DNA of 64,000 nt, taken from the NCBI GenBank assembly GCA_021732085.1, contig JAKFVQ010000005.1, positions 62,001-126,000 on the forward strand. The letters run 5' to 3'. How positions within the stretch are numbered: the first letter of the stretch is position 1; each line of letters starts with the position of its first letter. A program made the position numbers and the translations under genes. The notes under the pieces are model-generated. The model was not told the origin of the DNA. It made no database searches and saw only the letters and a list, made by a program, of their open reading frames with translations. This stretch comes from Candidatus Obscuribacterales bacterium (GTDB taxonomy: Bacteria; Cyanobacteriota; Vampirovibrionia; Obscuribacterales; Obscuribacteraceae). Positions 42,566 through 51,047 of the stretch are shown here, piece by piece.

Positions 42566-43045
42566 ATGTTCACGCACGTTTCCAAAGGTCGTAAAGCTCT
42601 CTCCAGAAACCAACGTCTCATGGAAACAAGATTGATGGAAGTCAACGGGGTTTCGGTCCGATTGTTGTTATACCTGCTTTCCCTGGTAATACCTCTTCTT
42701 CAAAAGCCAGAGGAAAAATTGAACCTCAATTTGGCCATTAATTGCCACTGGGATTGCGGGAGTCTTGCCCGATATGTTCACAGCCAAGCTCGTGCCCTAA
42801 TGCGCTCTCGGGTGTCACTGTATATAGTGGCACCTTTTATTTTGCAAGTATCCTTCAAATTCCAAGCAAACAAGACCGGTGTTTCGAAAATACCTTCTTA
42901 TGAATTTGCGACAGGCGAGGCTAAAGCGCGGATTGAAGACTTGCCTTCTGGCCGATTCAAGTCTATAGCTTGGCGATATCTAAAAGGTGGGCAGCAACGG
43001 AGTTTTCCACTAATGTCTCGCAGAAAGCGAGACACTTTGTTATGA
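42566..43045 (+). CDS. Doubtful small protein with a good Shine-Dalgarno
   Basis: AAGGAG lies 11 bases before the ATG, and the first 29 residues (MFTHVSKGRKALSRNQ...) look protein-like, but the rest of the 159-residue frame has poor composition. The true gene may be shorter or frameshifted. No family recognised. Confidence 0.35.
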   Translation: MFTHVSKGRKALSRNQRLMETRLMEVNGVSVRLLLYLLSLVIPLLQKPEEKLNLNLAINCHWDCGSLARYVHSQARALMRSRVSLYIVAPFILQVSFKFQANKTGVSKIPSYEFATGEAKARIEDLPSGRFKSIAWRYLKGGQQRSFPLMSRRKRDTLL

Positions 43046-43079
43046 TGATCATGAAAAGAAGGATTGGTGGGGCTGTCCA

Positions 43080-45407
43080 TTGTCTGTAGATATCAATTTG
43101 GATCAGCTTTTCCCGTTCAAACTGGATGATTTTCAAATCGAAGCAATTGAACATCTCCAGCGCGGCGAAAGCGTTGTCGTTTGTGCCCCGACGGGATCAG
43201 GTAAAACAGTAATTGCCGAATTTGCCGTTGAACTGGCATTGCGGTCAGGCAAACGCTGCTATTACACGACGCCTTTGAAAGCCCTTTCAAATCAGAAGTT
43301 TGGCGATCTAAAAAAGAAGTATGGCGAAAACAATGTCGGGTTGCTGACCGGCGACATCTCGATCAACCGGGATGCGGGAGTTGTCGTTATGACAACTGAA
43401 GTTTTCCGCAACATGTTGTACGGGACCCACATGGGTGACGTGAACCGCAATATGGCAAGCGTTTCGAGCGTAATTCTCGACGAATGTCATTATATGAATG
43501 ACGCCGAGCGCGGCACTGTCTGGGAAGAGTCCATCATCTACTGTCCTGAAAATATTCAATTGGTCGCGCTGTCCGCAACCGTCGCTAATGCCGGTGAATT
43601 GACCTCGTGGATCGATCAAACACATGGTCCAACGAAGCTTGTGCTGTCCGACTTTAGACCTGTACCGTTGCGTTTCTATTATTTTGGTCACAGCCAACTT
43701 ACGCCGCTTTTGCATTCCGGTGGCGGGTTGAACGGCAAGCTCAAATCCTTGTTTGGGAAGAAGCACGATCGTTTCAACAAGCATGCACGAAGGAAAATGG
43801 AGCCACTGCCGGATCCGCGTGAAGTATTGAATGCGCTCAACGCCAAAGAAATGTTGCCTGCTATCTACTTCCTATTCTCGCGCCGCGGTTGCGAGAATCA
43901 AATGAAGGCCTGTGGTGAGTTGGGATTGCTTGACAGAAACGAGCAGCAGACATTGAAGCGGGCGATTGATGAGTTGGTCGAGGCTAATGCAAATCTTAAA
44001 ACGCATCCTCACATCAATCATTTGTACAAAGGCGTGGCAGTTCACCATGCCGGCATGTTGCCGAGCTGGAAAGTAACAGTGGAGAAGCTCTTCCAGCGAG
44101 GGCTGATTAAAGCTGTTTTTGCAACAGAAACACTAGCAGCCGGTATCAACATGCCCGCGCGTACAACCGTTATTAGTGCGATATCAAAAAGATCTGATGA
44201 AGGTCACCGAAACTTACGTGCGTCTGAATTCCTGCAAATGTCTGGCCGAGCTGGTCGGCGTGGAATGGATACGGTGGGTCACGTCGTTATCCTGCGCCAT
44301 CCGTTTGAACACATCGATGACGTTGCAAAACTAGCGACCGCGAAAGCTGATCCGCTATCCAGCCAATTTACGCCGTCTTACGGCATGGTGTTGAACCTGC
44401 TGCAACGACATAATATCCAGGAAGCTAAGGAATTGATCGAGCGCAGCTTCGGCCAATTTGTCATGAACCAGGAACTCGAACCACTGTTTGAAGAGAAGAT
44501 GACGTTTGAGAGTGAGTTGGAACATCTTTCCAAGCCGCTCTGTCCAGGGGAGCTTGGTGATCTCGCCTGGTACAAGAGACAGATAGATCAGCATAATGCC
44601 AAGAATAAGCAAATCAAAGCCATCAAACGTGGTGGCGGTGGTAAGCATCAGATGGAAGATTTGGCTGTTGCGATTCATACACTGGAGAAGGAAGCCAGCG
44701 ATATTATGGATCTTGCCAAAAAGATGCCGTGCTATCAATGTCCGGTCCAGAAGCCTTGTTCCAAGCAGGCTGATCGCGTGCGCACTCTCACGAACAAACT
44801 AAAAGAACTGAACCGAATAGCTGATCGTGAAATCGGAAAGTATTGGAGAACATTCGATTCGCTTGCGAATATTTTGCGCCTGCAAGGTTATTTGAATGCG
44901 GATACTGTAACCGATTTAGGTAAGATGGCTGCCGCGATTCGAGCGACAAATGAATTGTTCATCTCCGAAGTTGTTCTGAGCGGTGTGCTGAAGCCGCTGA
45001 AGGTTCACGAATTCGCTGCGGTGCTTACAGCACTTGTGACAGAGGAAAGTCGTCCGGAAGATGTGTCTTCTGCGAAGATCGATCCGAATGTAGAGATAGC
45101 CTTGGAACGAGTTGCCAAAATCGGCCGCAAAGTTTTCTTGATGCAGCGCGATTTCAATATTGATATTCCAGTCGAGTTTAGCCCGCTGTTCTGTGGCTTA
45201 AGCCAAATGTGGTGCACCGGTGCGACCTGGGAGCAAATCCGTTTAGCGACCTACCACGATGAAGGAATTGTTGTACGCGCTTTGCGGCGAACGATAGATC
45301 TCTGTCGCCAAATTGCCGTCGCTCCCAACAGCCCACAAGAGATCGCGGATATGGCTGTGACGTGCGAACGCCTGATGGCGCGCGATGAAGTGCGCGAAGA
45401 TTATTAG
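43080..45407 (+). CDS. Ski2/Mtr4-like superfamily II RNA helicase
   Basis: 775 residues, starting at TTG (no in-frame ATG upstream). Motifs: I CAPTGSGKTVIAEFA, Ia TTPLKALSNQK, II DECHYM, III ALSATVANAGELTSW, IV-like SRRGCENQ, V FATETLAAGINMPARTTV, VI QMSGRAGRRGMD. This is the Ski2-like RNA helicase class, common in cyanobacteria and plastids and related to the eukaryotic exosome helicases. A Cys cluster (CYQCPVQKPC) near residue 555 and a DSHCT-like C-terminal helical domain follow. It probably unwinds RNA for degradation or processing. A Nudix gene follows. Confidence 0.93.
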   Translation: MSVDINLDQLFPFKLDDFQIEAIEHLQRGESVVVCAPTGSGKTVIAEFAVELALRSGKRCYYTTPLKALSNQKFGDLKKKYGENNVGLLTGDISINRDAGVVVMTTEVFRNMLYGTHMGDVNRNMASVSSVILDECHYMNDAERGTVWEESIIYCPENIQLVALSATVANAGELTSWIDQTHGPTKLVLSDFRPVPLRFYYFGHSQLTPLLHSGGGLNGKLKSLFGKKHDRFNKHARRKMEPLPDPREVLNALNAKEMLPAIYFLFSRRGCENQMKACGELGLLDRNEQQTLKRAIDELVEANANLKTHPHINHLYKGVAVHHAGMLPSWKVTVEKLFQRGLIKAVFATETLAAGINMPARTTVISAISKRSDEGHRNLRASEFLQMSGRAGRRGMDTVGHVVILRHPFEHIDDVAKLATAKADPLSSQFTPSYGMVLNLLQRHNIQEAKELIERSFGQFVMNQELEPLFEEKMTFESELEHLSKPLCPGELGDLAWYKRQIDQHNAKNKQIKAIKRGGGGKHQMEDLAVAIHTLEKEASDIMDLAKKMPCYQCPVQKPCSKQADRVRTLTNKLKELNRIADREIGKYWRTFDSLANILRLQGYLNADTVTDLGKMAAAIRATNELFISEVVLSGVLKPLKVHEFAAVLTALVTEESRPEDVSSAKIDPNVEIALERVAKIGRKVFLMQRDFNIDIPVEFSPLFCGLSQMWCTGATWEQIRLATYHDEGIVVRALRRTIDLCRQIAVAPNSPQEIADMAVTCERLMARDEVREDY

Positions 45408-45497
45408 AGCTGTTTCGTTGAACTTGACCTTGCGGAAAAATCTGCGAAGATCGGATTCGCGTCAGGTTGTATGTTCAGCTTCGCTCAGGAATCAAGA

Positions 45498-45962
45498 ATG
45501 TCATACGTAATGGAAATGCGGGCGTTGATCGGGTCTCGTCCGTTTATTGTGATTGGTACTTGCCTCTTTGTTTTTCGTGAAAACAAGCTCTTGATGGAGC
45601 GAAGATCGGATAACGGACTTTGGGGATTACCTGGCGGATCGATGGAGCCTGGTGAAACTCTTGAGCAGTGCGCCAGACGTGAGTTGCTCGAAGAGACTGG
45701 TATCAAGGCAATTGATCTGGAATTCTTCCACACATTCTCTGGACCGGAGTTGCACCACTTTTATCCAAATGGTGATGAGGCTTACATTGTCACCACTGCG
45801 TTTGTGACGCGGAACTTTGAAGGTGAGCCGAGAGCGGCCGATGAGGAAAGTTTTGAGATGCGCTTTTTTGATCTCGATGATCTTCCGCAGGACTTGAATC
45901 CACCAACCAGAGCTGTGTTGAAAAAGTTGTTGGAATCGGACTTAGCTAAAGCCAAACACTAG
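45498..45962 (+). CDS. Nudix hydrolase
   Basis: About 154 residues from the ATG at 45498 (an upstream ATG at 45471 gives nine more). The complete Nudix box is present: GGSMEPGETLEQCARRELLE followed by ETGI, fitting G-x5-E-x7-R-E-U-x-E-E-x-G-U. Such enzymes cut nucleoside diphosphates linked to another group; the substrate cannot be read here. It follows the Ski2-like helicase gene by about 90 bp and may share its transcript. Confidence 0.93.
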   Translation: MSYVMEMRALIGSRPFIVIGTCLFVFRENKLLMERRSDNGLWGLPGGSMEPGETLEQCARRELLEETGIKAIDLEFFHTFSGPELHHFYPNGDEAYIVTTAFVTRNFEGEPRAADEESFEMRFFDLDDLPQDLNPPTRAVLKKLLESDLAKAKH

Positions 45963-46035
45963 ATTGAAATCTGGAATTTGGTATTGTGAAAAATCTTGAT
46001 GCACTTAGTTCTTCAATGCTGCGGTGTTCGCTTTA

Positions 46036-46066
46036 GGTGCCGGCGAGACGCCGGCGGTCCCACGTA
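46036..46066. repeat. REP-like palindromic element
   Basis: GCCGGCG-AGA-CGCCGGC forms a perfect 7-bp hairpin (46039-46055) followed by GGTCCCA. The same pattern, GCCGGCG-TCC-CGCCGGC-GGTCTCA, occurs inside the GH31 gene at 16194-16217. Confidence 0.6.
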
Positions 46067-46144
46067 TCCAGATTCTCCAACTTCCAGGCGATCAGTCGGT
46101 AACGTACTTCGCAGCCGAGATCGTTCTCGTAATTTGAAAATCGA

Positions 46145-46336
46145 TTAGCGTGTCAGGATTTTTGCACCGATCTCTTTCATAATTTCGTAAGCATCATTTT
46201 CGTAGTGAGGGTCTAACAATTTTGTTGGAAAATCGCATCCCTCCAACGAGTTACTCGATCGATATGTAACCGATAAGATTCCGGCAAAACCCCTAATCCG
46301 AAAGGCAACAAAATCGGGATTTCCATTTTGTTCCAA
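46145..46336 (-). CDS. Doubtful short protein, TTG start
   Basis: A 63-residue frame with a TTG start and no convincing Shine-Dalgarno. The same frame continues upstream as KFACCCGYP, reminiscent of small Cys-cluster proteins, but has no start codon before a stop. It may be a real TTG-started gene or the remnant of a longer one. Confidence 0.35.
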   Translation of the reverse strand: MEQNGNPDFVAFRIRGFAGILSVTYRSSNSLEGCDFPTKLLDPHYENDAYEIMKEIGAKILTR

Positions 46337-46496
46337 AGGATATCCACAGCAACATGCAAATTTCTGTTGTAATGACCCCCACCTTTAATGCATGATATTG
46401 AAATAACTGTAAGAATTGAATTGATTGAAGTTTATCGAAGACGCAGGTCTCGGGTGTTCCGAGTCCTATTTTGTGTTGCTAATGAGGGAGTCGAGC

Positions 46497-46772
46497 ATGG
46501 TAGAAGGTACCTTAGTAGTTAATCTCGATCCGCCCTATGTGAGTTTTGTCGAGCATGACAATGCCAAAACCGGGGTGGACAGGAGGCGTCGTGCAACAGC
46601 ATTCAAGCACTGCACGATACAAGAATTACGAACGATGCTCATCGATATGGGCGCAATACTACCGTATCAGCATTGGCCACCCAGAGATTGCATGATGCGC
46701 CTTCCAGGCTCATATTCACAAGCAACTTTAGATAAGTTGGGTCTGGAAACCAAAAAAATACACGCCAACTAA
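46497..46772 (+). CDS. Small hypothetical protein
   Basis: 91 residues from the ATG at 46497 with AGGGAG six bases upstream; earlier starts (TTG 46425, ATG 46482) lack that. A soluble protein with a basic middle (DRRRRATAFKHCTIQEL) and the block WPPRDCMMRLPGSY. Its C-terminal half (IQELRTML...QATLDKLGLE) is helical. Family unknown. A terminator follows. Confidence 0.62.
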   Translation: MVEGTLVVNLDPPYVSFVEHDNAKTGVDRRRRATAFKHCTIQELRTMLIDMGAILPYQHWPPRDCMMRLPGSYSQATLDKLGLETKKIHAN

Positions 46773-46812
46773 TTCTAGATCTAGAAATTTTTCGTTGGGG
46801 GTTTATCTTCAG

Positions 46813-46838
46813 GGGTGGTGCCAAAAGCGCCACCCTTA
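46813..46838. terminator. Terminator between convergent genes
   Basis: Arms GGGTGGTGC and GCGCCACCC (one G-T wobble) around the loop CAAAA. It lies between the ends of the plus-strand gene at 46772 and the minus-strand cmk at 46877. Confidence 0.6.
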
Positions 46839-46876
46839 AAGTTTGGGAAATACTTACTAGAGCTGTTACTTACTCA

Positions 46877-47590
46877 CTATTCAGCGATCTTGCTTACGCA
46901 CAGCTCAAGAACTTTATCTGTAACTTGATCGAGTGAGTAATTATCTGTGTCGATGAGTATCGCGTCGTCTGCTTGTTTCATTGGAGAAGTTTCGCGAGTC
47001 GAATCGAGGTGATCGCGCTCTTTGATATCCGCGATGATTGTTTGCAGATCTTGCATTTGTCCCATCTCGCGCATGTCTTTGAGCCGACGTTCTGCGCGCA
47101 CTTCAGCGCTGGCGGTCAGGAAAATCTTGAGTTCAGCATCGGCTAACACTACTGTGCCGATATCGCGTCCATCCATAACGACGCCGCCTTCTTTTGCCAA
47201 TTTTTGCTGTTTCTCAACAAGGATTTTGCGCACTCCAGCGATTGCTGAAACTGCGCTGACGAATTTGGTGATTATGCGTGAGCGGACAATGAAACTAACA
47301 TCGGCACCATTTACGATTACTCTCACTCGCCCTTGTGAAGATTCATCCGGAGCTTTGAGTTCAATGATGGCATGGCGCACAAGCTCGATCACGCGATTAT
47401 GATCATTAAGATCCGCGCGTTGTTCCAATGCAACCCACGTTGCGGCGCGGTACATCGCACCGGTATCTATGTAGAGATAATTCAATTTGTCGGCAACGCG
47501 TTTGGCTAAAGTTGATTTGCCGGCGCCTGCCGGACCGTCGATGGCGACCTTAATGCGCTTGCGAGGCGCTCCGGTCTGCTCATCGTTCAT
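46877..47590 (-). CDS. cmk: Cytidylate kinase
   Basis: Phosphorylates CMP and dCMP from ATP in pyrimidine salvage. 237 residues from the ATG at 47590, which has GGGAG about eight bases upstream; the longer frame to 47617 lacks this. Walker A is GPAGAGKSTLAKRVA, then YIDTGAMYRAATW (substrate site), VMDGRDIGTVV and RRLKDMREMGQ. The C-terminus LIDTDNYSLDQV is the usual family end. It follows the PATAN/DUF4388 gene by 55 bp. Confidence 0.96.
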   Translation of the reverse strand: MNDEQTGAPRKRIKVAIDGPAGAGKSTLAKRVADKLNYLYIDTGAMYRAATWVALEQRADLNDHNRVIELVRHAIIELKAPDESSQGRVRVIVNGADVSFIVRSRIITKFVSAVSAIAGVRKILVEKQQKLAKEGGVVMDGRDIGTVVLADAELKIFLTASAEVRAERRLKDMREMGQMQDLQTIIADIKERDHLDSTRETSPMKQADDAILIDTDNYSLDQVTDKVLELCVSKIAE

Positions 47591-47645
47591 CGTGTAGCTC
47601 CCTATCAGCGTTTCCATAATTCACCTTTGGGTTGAGTGGTTGGAG

Positions 47646-48656
47646 TTAATGAACTTGCGCTGCTGGTGTTGCGGCTTCCTGGATTTTTTCCTGTCGGAAC
47701 CAGCCATCGTTGCTGCCAGTCGGCCAAATTTGAGGAGCTATAAAACTTGCAAGTCCAACTATAAATAAGAATAACGGTAGCCATTGTAGTGCTCGCAACT
47801 CATACCACACGCGTTGCCAAGTAAATTTACCGTTTGCATGATTTGGCAGACTTCGCAGTCTTCCAAGACTTATTCGTTGCTCGGCAATTGTTTGCGAGAA
47901 GCCCGGGACCATCGCGGCTCTGACACCGCTAACTGTTTGAGCGGTTTCGATGAATGGTTCCAGCATGTTCCAAGCGGCGATTGGTGCTAATTGTGGGGCG
48001 GGACCATCAATTTTAGGGACCGGATATTCCGCACTGCGGCGCAGGCACTGCACTGCTGGTCCAGCGCGATTGAATGCTAGATCTGTGAACGCGACCTCTT
48101 CTGCCGATTTGCCAGGAATATCGAGGTTAGTAGAGTAATTTCTTGAATTGGAGACCGGTTCTGCAGTGCTTTCAGCTGGCGGTGCACTGAAGTCGATCTC
48201 GGCATTGCCTTGTTTGGGATCTTCGTTATCCTCGGCCAGAAGCTGATTAGCTCTATTGCCGAATATCCGATCGAGCAAACCTTTCTCGTCAAACAAATCC
48301 GTGCTTTGTGTTGGAAGCTCGGTGAGGCTTTCCATAAGCCGATCTACGGCGATGTATAGGGAATGGTCAAAATTGCCTGCTTCCTTTTCCGTAAGCGCCA
48401 AGAATGCGAATGTGCCCTCGCTCATGGATAGAGTCGTTCTGAGTGCTTCATATGGGTCGACATCGTGCGGGCTGCCGGTGCAAAACGCAGCAACCACATA
48501 CTGGCAGTTCGAAAGCAAAATCTTTCCCTGGGTGGGGCTTCCAGCGCTCGATATGCGCAACATGGACCATGGAAGGTCTTGCTCTTGCAGTACAGAGTTG
48601 AGGACATCTTTCATGCCCCGATTCTTGCTCAATGAACCTTCAAATACTACGTCCAT
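47646..48656 (-). CDS. DUF4388/PATAN-like domain membrane protein
   Basis: About 336 residues from the ATG at 48656, where GGGAAAG lies close upstream. Residues ~1-105 resemble the PATAN/DUF4388 domain (FEGSLSKNRGMKDVLNSVLQ, GKILLSNCQYVVAAF, EALRTTLSMSEGTFAFLAL), which in cyanobacteria and others joins signalling systems to pilus or gliding functions. A long low-complexity middle leads to one hydrophobic helix near the C-terminus (WLPLFLFIVGLASFIAPQIW). Probably a membrane-attached adaptor. It precedes cmk in the same direction. Confidence 0.65.
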   Translation of the reverse strand: MDVVFEGSLSKNRGMKDVLNSVLQEQDLPWSMLRISSAGSPTQGKILLSNCQYVVAAFCTGSPHDVDPYEALRTTLSMSEGTFAFLALTEKEAGNFDHSLYIAVDRLMESLTELPTQSTDLFDEKGLLDRIFGNRANQLLAEDNEDPKQGNAEIDFSAPPAESTAEPVSNSRNYSTNLDIPGKSAEEVAFTDLAFNRAGPAVQCLRRSAEYPVPKIDGPAPQLAPIAAWNMLEPFIETAQTVSGVRAAMVPGFSQTIAEQRISLGRLRSLPNHANGKFTWQRVWYELRALQWLPLFLFIVGLASFIAPQIWPTGSNDGWFRQEKIQEAATPAAQVH

Positions 48657-48792
48657 CGACTTTCCCACCAACCCGGCTATATTCTCTTATTAAAGGTGAC
48701 GCATTGCAATAGAGATTGACCCCAGGCTTGTAAGGGGCTTGCCCCAGTGGACTTGGGCGTTTTGTAGATCGAACAAAAGCCCCAAAACCGTC

Positions 48793-48828
48793 GCAGAGCT
48801 GGCTTTCCGCTATTAGAGCCAGCTCTGC
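48793..48828. terminator. Inverted repeat after the SelW-like gene
   Basis: Arms GCAGAGCTGGCT and AGCCAGCTCTGC are perfect 12-bp complements around a 12-base loop. It lies 36 bases past the selW stop. There is no strict T-run, so it is a probable but not classical terminator. Confidence 0.55.
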
Positions 48829-48863
48829 ATAAGTTCAGGAATCTTTGATTAAAAGATGAGAAT

Positions 48864-49214
48864 CTAGCTTCCCCTTTGAGCGCCTCGTTTTGCCATGAAG
48901 CCGCTCAGCCATTCAAAAAAGCTCGGCAGTTGTGGAATACCTTTGGCGGCTTCGGCTTGCGCCTCCTGAAGGGCCATCCCTTGGTCCAGGTTTGCAACGA
49001 TTCGCAGAATCTCGCCGTCCTCTGGGAATCTTCCTAGCGCTTTCTTCGAGTAGATCAATTGACCCTTGTACTCGATCTCAAAGACTCCGCCCGATGACTG
49101 GAACAATCTGGATGATTCCTCGAGCTTGTTCTCGATATCAGCTGCCAAACTGACAGCTCTAGCCTTGTATCCTCAAGCTCCGCAGTAGGTTATCGTAAAT
49201 GGCATGTTGGACAT
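48864..49214 (-). CDS. selW: SelW-like selenoprotein (Rdx family) with in-frame UGA
   Basis: A 116-residue thioredoxin-like redox protein of the SelW/SelT/SelH (Rdx) family. The start ATG at 49214 has GGAG seven bases upstream. The frame reads MSNMPFTITYCGA, then TGA (49173-49175), then GYKARAVSLAA. CGAUGYK is the same string as in mammalian SelW, so TGA almost certainly encodes selenocysteine 14 in a C-x-x-U redox motif. Downstream GGVFEIEYKGQLIYSKK and FPEDGEI are family hallmarks. A hairpin 14 bases after the UGA fits the bacterial SECIS rules. A conventional caller would report only 94 residues from a TTG at 49148. Its start lies 33 bp after the stop of the upstream HTH gene, so they form an operon. 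No Sec machinery gene is in the window. Confidence 0.88.
49140..49158 (-). promoter_or_regulatory. Putative bacterial SECIS hairpin
   Basis: On the minus strand, AGCTGTC-AGTTT-GGCAGCT forms a 7-bp stem (one G-T wobble) with a five-base loop. It starts 14 bases after the TGA; the loop starts 21 bases after it and has a G as its second base. This fits the published model for bSECIS (loop 16-37 bases from UGA, G in the first two loop positions). Confidence 0.7.
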
Positions 49215-49247
49215 GTTCGTTCTCCTGTTGTGTTGCGGTCGTTAGAC

Positions 49248-50021
49248 CTATTTCTTGATGCCGAAAAGACGTTTCCACCAGGGCAAGCTGGCGATTCTAT
49301 CGTATTCGAGCCTCAAATTTTCCAACTCTTGTTGGGTTGTGAGCAGCTGCGCTTTTGCATTTGAATTTTCGGCAGCGTTACATTCGATCAGACGCATGGA
49401 TGATTGCAATTGAGCCACCGTGCGCAAATCTTCCATGTGCAATCGACGTTCTTCTGATAGTGCTTTTTGGACAGACAAAAGTTCGCGCAATAACAGCTCA
49501 ACGTCTTCACTGCGATCAATCACGATTGTCGGTGTTTCTTGTCCACGTTTGCTAACAGCGGGGCTGAAGTCGATCATTTCCAACGGATTGCTGGACGGTG
49601 ATTTTGTTGGATCGAATGAAAGAATCTCTTGAATCGCTTTTTCCGTTTCCTGGCGATTGGATCTTACTTTGAACCCTGCCGGCGGGATAATCCGCCACTC
49701 TTCGCCGTGTTCTGTTTTTACTTTGCGAGCGCTCCAACCTTCAGGCAATTTGTTGCCCCAACGTCCCGACAAGCTTCGTTCTAGCGCGCGAACTGATTTG
49801 CCCAGCAGTGTAGCGGCTTGCTGCATGGTAAGCTGAGGGCGATACATATCGAACGTATCGCTGTCGGATTTCTCTTGAGTATCGCCAGTGGTATCAGTAT
49901 CCTGCGATACTGCAGATGGTGTGTTGGGATCGGTTGTAGGAGGCAAATTAAGACTCTCTTCGAGTTCTTTCTTTTGCTCGTCGATCTCGGTCTCCACCTT
50001 TTTATCTGCTTCTGGGGCCAT
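49248..50021 (-). CDS. Helix-turn-helix-like coiled-coil protein
   Basis: About 257 residues from the ATG at 50021 (GGAG seven bases upstream; a longer frame reaches 50069). A polar N-terminus rich in Glu, Asp and Thr precedes a compact domain (LTMQQAATLLGKSVRALERS, KLPEGWSARKVKT) that looks like a winged or MerR-like HTH. Then comes a predicted coiled coil (LLLRELLSVQKALSEERRLH, QLLTTQQELENLRLEYDRI) ending in a basic/aromatic tail (LPWWKRLFGIKK). Possibly a DNA-binding or membrane-proximal adaptor. It is upstream of selW in the same operon. Confidence 0.72.
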   Translation of the reverse strand: MAPEADKKVETEIDEQKKELEESLNLPPTTDPNTPSAVSQDTDTTGDTQEKSDSDTFDMYRPQLTMQQAATLLGKSVRALERSLSGRWGNKLPEGWSARKVKTEHGEEWRIIPPAGFKVRSNRQETEKAIQEILSFDPTKSPSSNPLEMIDFSPAVSKRGQETPTIVIDRSEDVELLLRELLSVQKALSEERRLHMEDLRTVAQLQSSMRLIECNAAENSNAKAQLLTTQQELENLRLEYDRIASLPWWKRLFGIKK

Positions 50022-50252
50022 TTCTTGCTCCTTACCTGAGGCGTTTGAATTCGGTCGAGCCTCTTGCATTCAGTCTAGACAATATTTGGCGCTTGCAAAT
50101 TCAGAGATTTCTCATGCAGAGGGACTTTTTCCTTGAATTCGTGTACCTGTTGCGCTCTTCGTGTTCTTACCATTGTGGGCCCAGTCTAAAGGATTACAAT
50201 CGCAGTAGGGTAAAAGGCTTCGGAAGTATTAACTTCATCGAGGTCTACTTTC

Positions 50253-50834
50253 ATGTCCGAACGCGAAATTATTTCAAAGTGCGTCACTACTTTTCCTGGA
50301 ATTGAGAAAGAAGGCTCTTTCGGGATAGATGCATTGCTCGCGAGTTTAAAGCTGTCGGAGAAGCCGACGCCGTTAGAGCTTGCCACTGCTACGCTGGCGA
50401 CGAAACCGCTAACTGACGAATTTAAGATTACGGGCATTGATAGTGTGACCAAGCTGGCTCAGACTGCTCGCACTTGTGCAGATAAGATCGCCGAAGATAA
50501 CAGGCAGAAGAGGGATGAAGAATTTGCAAATGCAGTAGCCGAGCGCGCTGACATGGTTATGGCGCAGGGAGTTCTGAACCATGGTAGCTCCAAATTTACG
50601 CCTATATTGGACCTGACCGAAAAGCCCCGTTTCACCGGACACAAAGAAGTCAAACCTCATGCCGAATGGAGCGCCCCGGATCTGACTAAGCGAGAACAAA
50701 AGGTTCTTGATACTTTGAAAAAACTTCCGAACGTTGACGCATTTGTCTACCAGGCTGAAGAGCCGGGCGGTGGAATCTCGATGAGCTGGAATATCGTTCC
50801 GAAGTTTTATATTGGAGTTCGACCGAAGGGATAA
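50253..50834 (+). CDS. 'AFPGI' family protein, copy 3
   Basis: A 193-residue paralogue of the two proteins near the left end of the window. It starts MSEREIISKCVTTFPGIEKE, then shares the mid block 'MAQGVLNHGS' at the position of 'LAEAILQKGP' and a C-terminal KREQKVLDTLKKLPNVDAF segment ending in PKFYIGVRPKG. GAGG lies about nine bases before the ATG. Soluble, no catalytic motif seen. The presence of three divergent copies in one window suggests the family is expanded in this genome. Confidence 0.8.
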   Translation: MSEREIISKCVTTFPGIEKEGSFGIDALLASLKLSEKPTPLELATATLATKPLTDEFKITGIDSVTKLAQTARTCADKIAEDNRQKRDEEFANAVAERADMVMAQGVLNHGSSKFTPILDLTEKPRFTGHKEVKPHAEWSAPDLTKREQKVLDTLKKLPNVDAFVYQAEEPGGGISMSWNIVPKFYIGVRPKG

Positions 50835-50911
50835 TTATCAAGATCCGCTTTCGAATATGCCGTCGAATCGCATGCTGCGATCGCTCGTATCATTCTATTT
50901 GAGTCTATGGC

Positions 50912-50933
50912 TATACAACAAAAGTGTTGTATA
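50912..50933. promoter_or_regulatory. Operator-like palindrome
   Basis: TATACAACA-AAAG-TGTTGTATA is a perfect 9-bp inverted repeat; a shorter ACAAC-AAAG-GTTGT copy lies at 50995-51010. They sit between two convergent genes, 80-180 bp past the AFPGI gene stop and beyond the msrB stop. Confidence 0.5.
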
Positions 50934-51047
50934 ACTTTGCAGCAAAAAAGCTCGCTTTACCAGTCTTGGCGGTAATGCAATTATCACTTGATTACAACAA
51001 AGGTTGTTAAAGCATCGGCGGCGCAAATGACCAGGCCGTCACCCTGA

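Noticed and set aside
48864..49148. 94-residue protein starting at TTG 49148
   Set aside because: This lacks the redox motif and a Shine-Dalgarno. The extended frame through the UGA has both, so the short form is an annotation artefact.
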